This document shows positions 59,531 to 64,000 of a stretch of DNA of 64,000 nt, one piece after another; position 1 is the stretch's first letter; the number at the start of each line of letters is the position of its first letter. The stretch is from Owenia fusiformis. Taxonomy: Eukaryota; Annelida; Polychaeta; Sabellida; Oweniidae. The notes under the pieces are model-generated. The model had not been told where the DNA came from, did no database searches, and was given only the letters and a program-made list of their open reading frames with translations. A program made the translations under genes and the position numbers. Where the stretch lies: positions 9,938,432 through 10,002,431 of the forward strand of contig CAIIXF020000012.1 of assembly GCA_903813345.2 (NCBI GenBank), written 5' to 3'.

Positions 59531-60379
59531 GAACGCTAGACCACTTGGTTGAGGATGAACCACACACGGTGAGTCAAAGTAAACCCAAATCTGATCCGAA
59601 TTAGATTAACGATTTGTGATATAATACTTTAATATGACACATTCAACGCCAAGTCCATGTTTTCGTATTTTGAACTGAGAACTGATTGTACATAAATATA
59701 TTATCTAATGACACAGAACAGAAGATTCCACAATTACAAATATTTTCATTAGATAGGAATCCAATCAATCCATGTGCTTAAGCTCTTATAATAAATATAA
59801 ATCGAAATGTGGACCTAATTATTCTATCCAAAAAAGCGTCAGTCTATGCATCAATCCATTTATCCAAATCCTTTTATTCGGGAAGTAGTATAAAAAGAGG
59901 ACACATGGGTTCATCCAAAAGTGATTGGAATTTCGGCATTCAAAACTGCTACATCACAACCTATCCAAGTGATCCGTAGCATTCTGTTTTTATATTACTA
60001 CAGAATAACACTGATTAACCTGAACTTACCGCAAAGAAATGGAGATAATGTTGCACAGATAGTTTGGCGGAGACCGCCCTAATTGCAAGAGAAATTCTTG
60101 CACAACAATGGCAATGTTAAAATCTTAACTATATATAATATTGTATGATTTATTCTTTCTCTGCTATTTTCTGCCACAACCGCGGGAATTCAGTTTTATC
60201 AATATCTTGCTTTTACACAGTTTATATAATACTCATCATTGTCTCTTCAACCGCAGATAATACAGCTATATTTAGTACGCAGTTTTTATTCAACTTGACT
60301 TTCACACCCAATCGTTTTCAATGTTTATGTTACGATACTGCGAAGCACTATTGGATTATGTTAAAAGTTAAGTTTTGCA
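59531..60379. other. Non-genic stretch
   Basis: No recognised exon. A 29-nt acceptor/donor-bounded block at 59540-59568 has the wrong phase to join its neighbours. Confidence 0.4.
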
Positions 60380-60960
60380 TTAATTTTTTTAAGATACAGA
60401 CTATCGCACAGACATTCACACAAATACTCACATAGATAATCACACAGACACTCACACATACACAGAAACGCACATACTCACTCTTACAGACACTCATACA
60501 TACACACGCACACAGAAACGCACACAGATACTCGCATGGGCACTTCTACTCAGAGACGCACTTAGACACTCGCACAGACACTCACACTGACATTCACACA
60601 GATACTCACACAAACACTCACACACATAGTCACACAGACACTCACACATACACAAAAACGCACACATACTCTCTTACAGACACTCATACATACACACACA
60701 CGCACACACAGAAACGCACACATACACTCTTACAGACACTCATACATACACACACGGACACAGAAACGCACATAGACACTCTCACAGACACTCACACATA
60801 CACATAAACGGACATAGACACTCGCACAGACACTCACACATACACATAAATGCACATAGACACACATACACTCACACAGACACTCATAAAAACTCACACA
60901 GACTCTCACACATACTCTCACACATACACAGAAACGCAAACAAACACTCTCATATACACA
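60380..60960. repeat. CA-rich degenerate tandem tract
   Basis: Irregular 10-14 bp words of the type CACACAGACACTCACACATA, CACAGAAACG and CATACTCTCTTACAGACACT. Long open frames across it on both strands are low-complexity artefacts. Confidence 0.92.
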
Positions 60961-60993
60961 GAAAATAGAAACATTACTCATTATATCTTCCAG

Positions 60994-62623
60994 ATTGGAC
61001 CCGAGTATCTTGGGCCGAGGTGCGGCATATGTGGAGGGACCAGACGAACGGGGGATCCAATGGTCAAACTGGCGTGTGAGGTCCAATTGAACATGGCACG
61101 ACTTCATCATATCATACTGGACCCACGTGTCAAGATTTGCCAGTCACACCTTTTAAATAATGGGGACCTTAAGCATGACACTGTTCCAATGAAACACTTC
61201 AATTTTGCCACAGGTGGAATTGAAGTTCTTCCTCAAAGCAGGGCAACCCCGATAATCAATGAATTGTGTGGCGTTGTTATATGACATTGCTAGGTAACAG
61301 AGCCCCGTTTAACTTCCCTAGAATGTCTGAAAACACTTGTCTTATACAGACGGGTTTTGACAAGGTCACCCTGTCCATCATGTCCAAATACCTACCACAA
61401 GTTAGGAACACAAAAAAACGTTCCAAAATGAACGCTTTGTTAATATTCTGGATGAAGGTGAAAAGTAACGACCCCTACCCCCATATTGCAACTTTATTTA
61501 ACATTACCGAAAAGGTGCTAAGCAGAACAGAAAATTCAGTAATGGATGACCTTTTCAAATACTTTGTACCTAACTTCCTTGGGTTTAACCATCTTTCAAG
61601 GAATGGCGCCAAAATCCATATGACAGACTTTGGCACAACTTTTTTCGGAAATGATTCAATAGCGTTAATTTTATGTCAATGTGTTTGCCCGACGGCTACG
61701 TTATGGATACAGTCGGCCCTTATTATGCCAATGGTAAAAATAACGATGCCAGCATTACTCTCCATATCCTCAATCAGGGAGATAAGGATCCATTCAATAG
61801 TCTGGTAGCTTGGATGGAGCCCCTTGATATCTGTATTGTCGATTGAGGGTTTCGCGATGTCGTGGAATCACTTGAATACAGAGGATATGATACCAAGATG
61901 CCACACTATCTTCCCAAAGGCCAAAAACAGCACACGTGTAAAGAGGCAAATGAAAACAGAATGTGTACAAAACTCAGGTGGGTTGTTGAGAGCAAATACG
62001 GTCGGTTAAAAAAATGGAAAATGCTACAAGACTGCATTGACCATAGTCATTTCCCCAAACTTGGAAAAATTGTCAAAATAGTGACAGCATGTTTAAATGC
62101 TTTTCGGCCTCCCCTTGCTACCAATGGCCCAGATGATGTGAATGCTGCGAGAATGATGATGCTAAGAGTGAGAGATGGTACAAATGAGTTGTATGAGCGA
62201 GTGCAAGGTTTGCGAAAGAGGGTTGGATGGCGGAGTGTGGACGCAGCTGATCCTGAATTTGACGGATTCCCCATCCTGACTGAAGATTACCTCAGAACAA
62301 TAACGTTCGGCGTTTATCAGCTTAAACAAGCCCCGTTATACACTGAGGAACACTTCAATGAGGATGGGGACTACAAGCTGCATGTGTATTTTGATTCCGA
62401 AGGCCCAATCCGTATTCGCATCAAAAGTAGGTTTATAGGGGCAAAGGAGTATTACCTTTGGATCCAGTATGGGCAGGGGGAAGAACCAATACAGGGTTGG
62501 TATTGTGGGTGTAAAGCAGGACAACGGACAATTGGTTGTTGCGCACATGTGGCTTCTGTTTTGTGGTTCTTGGGCTTATCTAGGCACCACCGAAGGCTAC
62601 TGCACAAAACCCCACAAATGTGA
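60994..62623 (+). pseudogene. THAP-like / DDE_Tnp_4-like / SWIM transposase, inactivated
   Basis: After an acceptor (ATATCTTCCAG) the first frame carries a C2CH zinc module compatible with THAP (CGIC, 35 residues, CQSH), ending ELCGVVI. The next frame (from about 61319) has a helix-turn-helix stretch (KKRSKMNALLIFWMKVKS, FNITEKVLSR, HLSRNGAKIH). After FFGNDSIALIL the frame breaks and the segment expected to hold the first catalytic Asp is missing. The third frame gives LPDGYVMDTVGPYYANGK, then IVD with a TGA (61844-61846) where Arg is expected, and GFRDVVESLEYRG. It ends with a SWIM-type zinc finger (WYCGCKAGQ, then CCAHV). Such DDE_Tnp_4-type proteins belong to IS5-like eukaryotic transposons. 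Two frame breaks, a deletion and a nonsense codon make it dead. Terminal repeats were not found. Confidence 0.78.
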
Positions 62624-64000
62624 TGCATGGATGCAGCTGATGCAGTGCGAATTCTTCCATACACAGACACTAGTTCGACTGGTGCAAGTGACAGTCATTA
62701 GTGCAATCTGCATCGTACAAACGATTGTTTCAAAGCAAATCTACTAATTTTGTCACATGTTCATTAATATTGATACGCCATTATCTAATGTCAACATTTT
62801 GCTACGTGAATTATACGTTAATGCAACGTGTTGAATAATAGTAGTAGGCTAGTAGTAGTATTCACATATGATGATCTAATAAGTTACCGATGTGTGTTTG
62901 TTTTGTTTTAATGAAATACTTTCATTTACCAATGAGCTATTGTTCTTTTTCTGCTAATGAACCTACCGCCATGTTAGCATTTGCGAATTCAATTGCCGTC
63001 TGGCGGCTGACGGTTGAATTTACATTTTATCCCCAACTCATTTAAATATAAATAGAACAGTGGCATGAACTATTTGTATTGAAATGAGTTCCCGTAAACA
63101 GTTTGTTAATTCGGCAACCGGCAGCTGGCAGTTGAATTTCCGAATGCTACTCAAATGTGAAATTGCATCGAATGCTGTTTGTGCAACTGAGAGTGGAAGT
63201 ATGTAGCGATGCACGTGTTATAAGAATGAAAGTAATCTGTACCATGTCCAATTTCACACATTTTATAACATTTTACGATCTATCATATTCTGCTTTCAAT
63301 TACCGTAGTATTATACATGTATTTTCCTACATTGCGTCATTTCATTCCCGGTTATTTTTGGGTTTGTCGCATTATGGTTATTCATACGAGGACGACAGAC
63401 TTGCCACTATTTTTCGCGACGATCCTTTAGCTTCTTTTAGTGTTATTGATACGACGACAATGAGCGAAATGCCTAAGTGAGATTCTCTAAATGTGATTAT
63501 TGAAACGAAAACTACTTGATAGTCAATTATAATTCTTCCAGTTTTTTGAATTCTCTCCGTTATCATACGATGATAACAGGATTTCATTATCTTTGCAGAG
63601 AATCATTTGGTTCCTCACTAAAAGCCATCATGCATGCGAGAACCACCCGTTTGCAAGGAAGTATTTTTAACAATTGTATATATAATTGTATTCCTTCATA
63701 TAATAGTTCACACGACTTAACAATTTTTCCAGCCTGGCTTTTGTCATGGATATAGGTCCATGCTTTTGTCCAGTGTTCGATTGCAAGTACTATCTGCGAC
63801 AAATATTCTGTTTTACAAATGTGCTCAGTTATGAATATTAATACAATAACCCAGATGCGAGTAGAAATAATCTTGATTTACGTCATTAAAAATTCAAAAT
63901 TCAGTCAAAGTAACATCATATCTGAAATCTGCATGTAAAACTACATCTAGAAATGTGGTTTTAAAAAGTGTTTATCAACTTTGAAAAATTCATTTTCCTT
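62624..64000. other. Right-edge stretch; no gene recognised
   Basis: Open frames here (for example 63157-63480 plus, 63587-63802 minus) lack recognisable domains or splice context. 63850-63885 (AGATGCGAGTAGAAATAATC then TTGATTTA) nearly repeats 20880-20907, the sequence just left of the palindrome-rich repeat copy 2. Confidence 0.4.

Noticed and set aside
59540-59568. 29-nt block bounded by CTAG and GTGAGT, a possible micro-exon
   Set aside because: Its length (2 modulo 3) breaks the phase-0 join between 58515 and 60994 and the reading frame of the following exon.
60730-61110. Cys/Val-rich minus-strand frame
   Set aside because: Translation of the CA-rich tract; no domain and composition-driven.
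63157-63802. Open frames at the right edge
   Set aside because: No domains, no splice context, and typical lengths for random frames in this region.

Overview
The window is eukaryotic nuclear DNA, almost certainly from an invertebrate animal. It is AT-rich by eye, and its genes are split into many short exons with GT-AG introns. Two families present, pentameric ligand-gated channels and secreted multi-domain protein disulfide isomerases, are typical of metazoans. The repeat load (CR1/Jockey-like LINE fragments, mariner-type MITEs, foldback elements with tandem-repeat arms, and a dispersed repeat ending in an ACGGACGGACGG-like tract) recalls marine lophotrochozoans such as molluscs, but this is only an impression. 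I built the gene models by hand, joining exons only where donor and acceptor sites and intron phases agree.

Layout. 1-12.4 kb holds two protein disulfide isomerase (PDI)-like genes, head to tail on the minus strand. The first runs off the left edge. The second has 11 coding exons plus one alternative: two in-frame, phase-matched thioredoxin-core exons lie only 47 nt apart and look mutually exclusive. Its intron 10 holds a foldback element that is itself split by a young LTR retroelement with almost no interior. 12.4-25 kb is a repeat-rich stretch. It holds one intact intronless gene for a two-TM, eight-PPxY-motif protein (13750-14664), three decayed pieces of that gene, a relic of a channel exon, two LINEs, a mariner relic, foldback elements and palindromes.

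25.5-38.8 kb contains two tandem minus-strand genes for pentameric ligand-gated channel subunits that lack the Cys-loop cysteines. Seven exon slots correspond between them, six with identical length and one differing by a single codon, so they are recent or strongly constrained duplicates. 41.0-46.8 kb is a minus-strand, eight-exon gene for a secreted, highly charged coiled-coil protein. 47.7-50.4 kb is a minus-strand gene for a secreted cysteine-rich / Thr-rich mucin-like protein whose 5' end was not found. 50.5-64 kb is mainly repeats: MITEs, inverted repeats, about 3.3 kb of an 89-bp satellite split by a coding-like exon, a CA-rich tract, and a dead THAP-like/DDE/SWIM transposase gene.

The genes do not form a pathway. 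The clearest themes are local gene duplication (PDI pair, channel pair, PPxY copies) and a segmental duplication in which a PPxY 3' end and a channel terminal exon were copied together. The items most worth testing are the candidate mutually exclusive thioredoxin exons, the Cys-less channel pair, and the two foldback families with 15/16-bp tandem-repeat arms.
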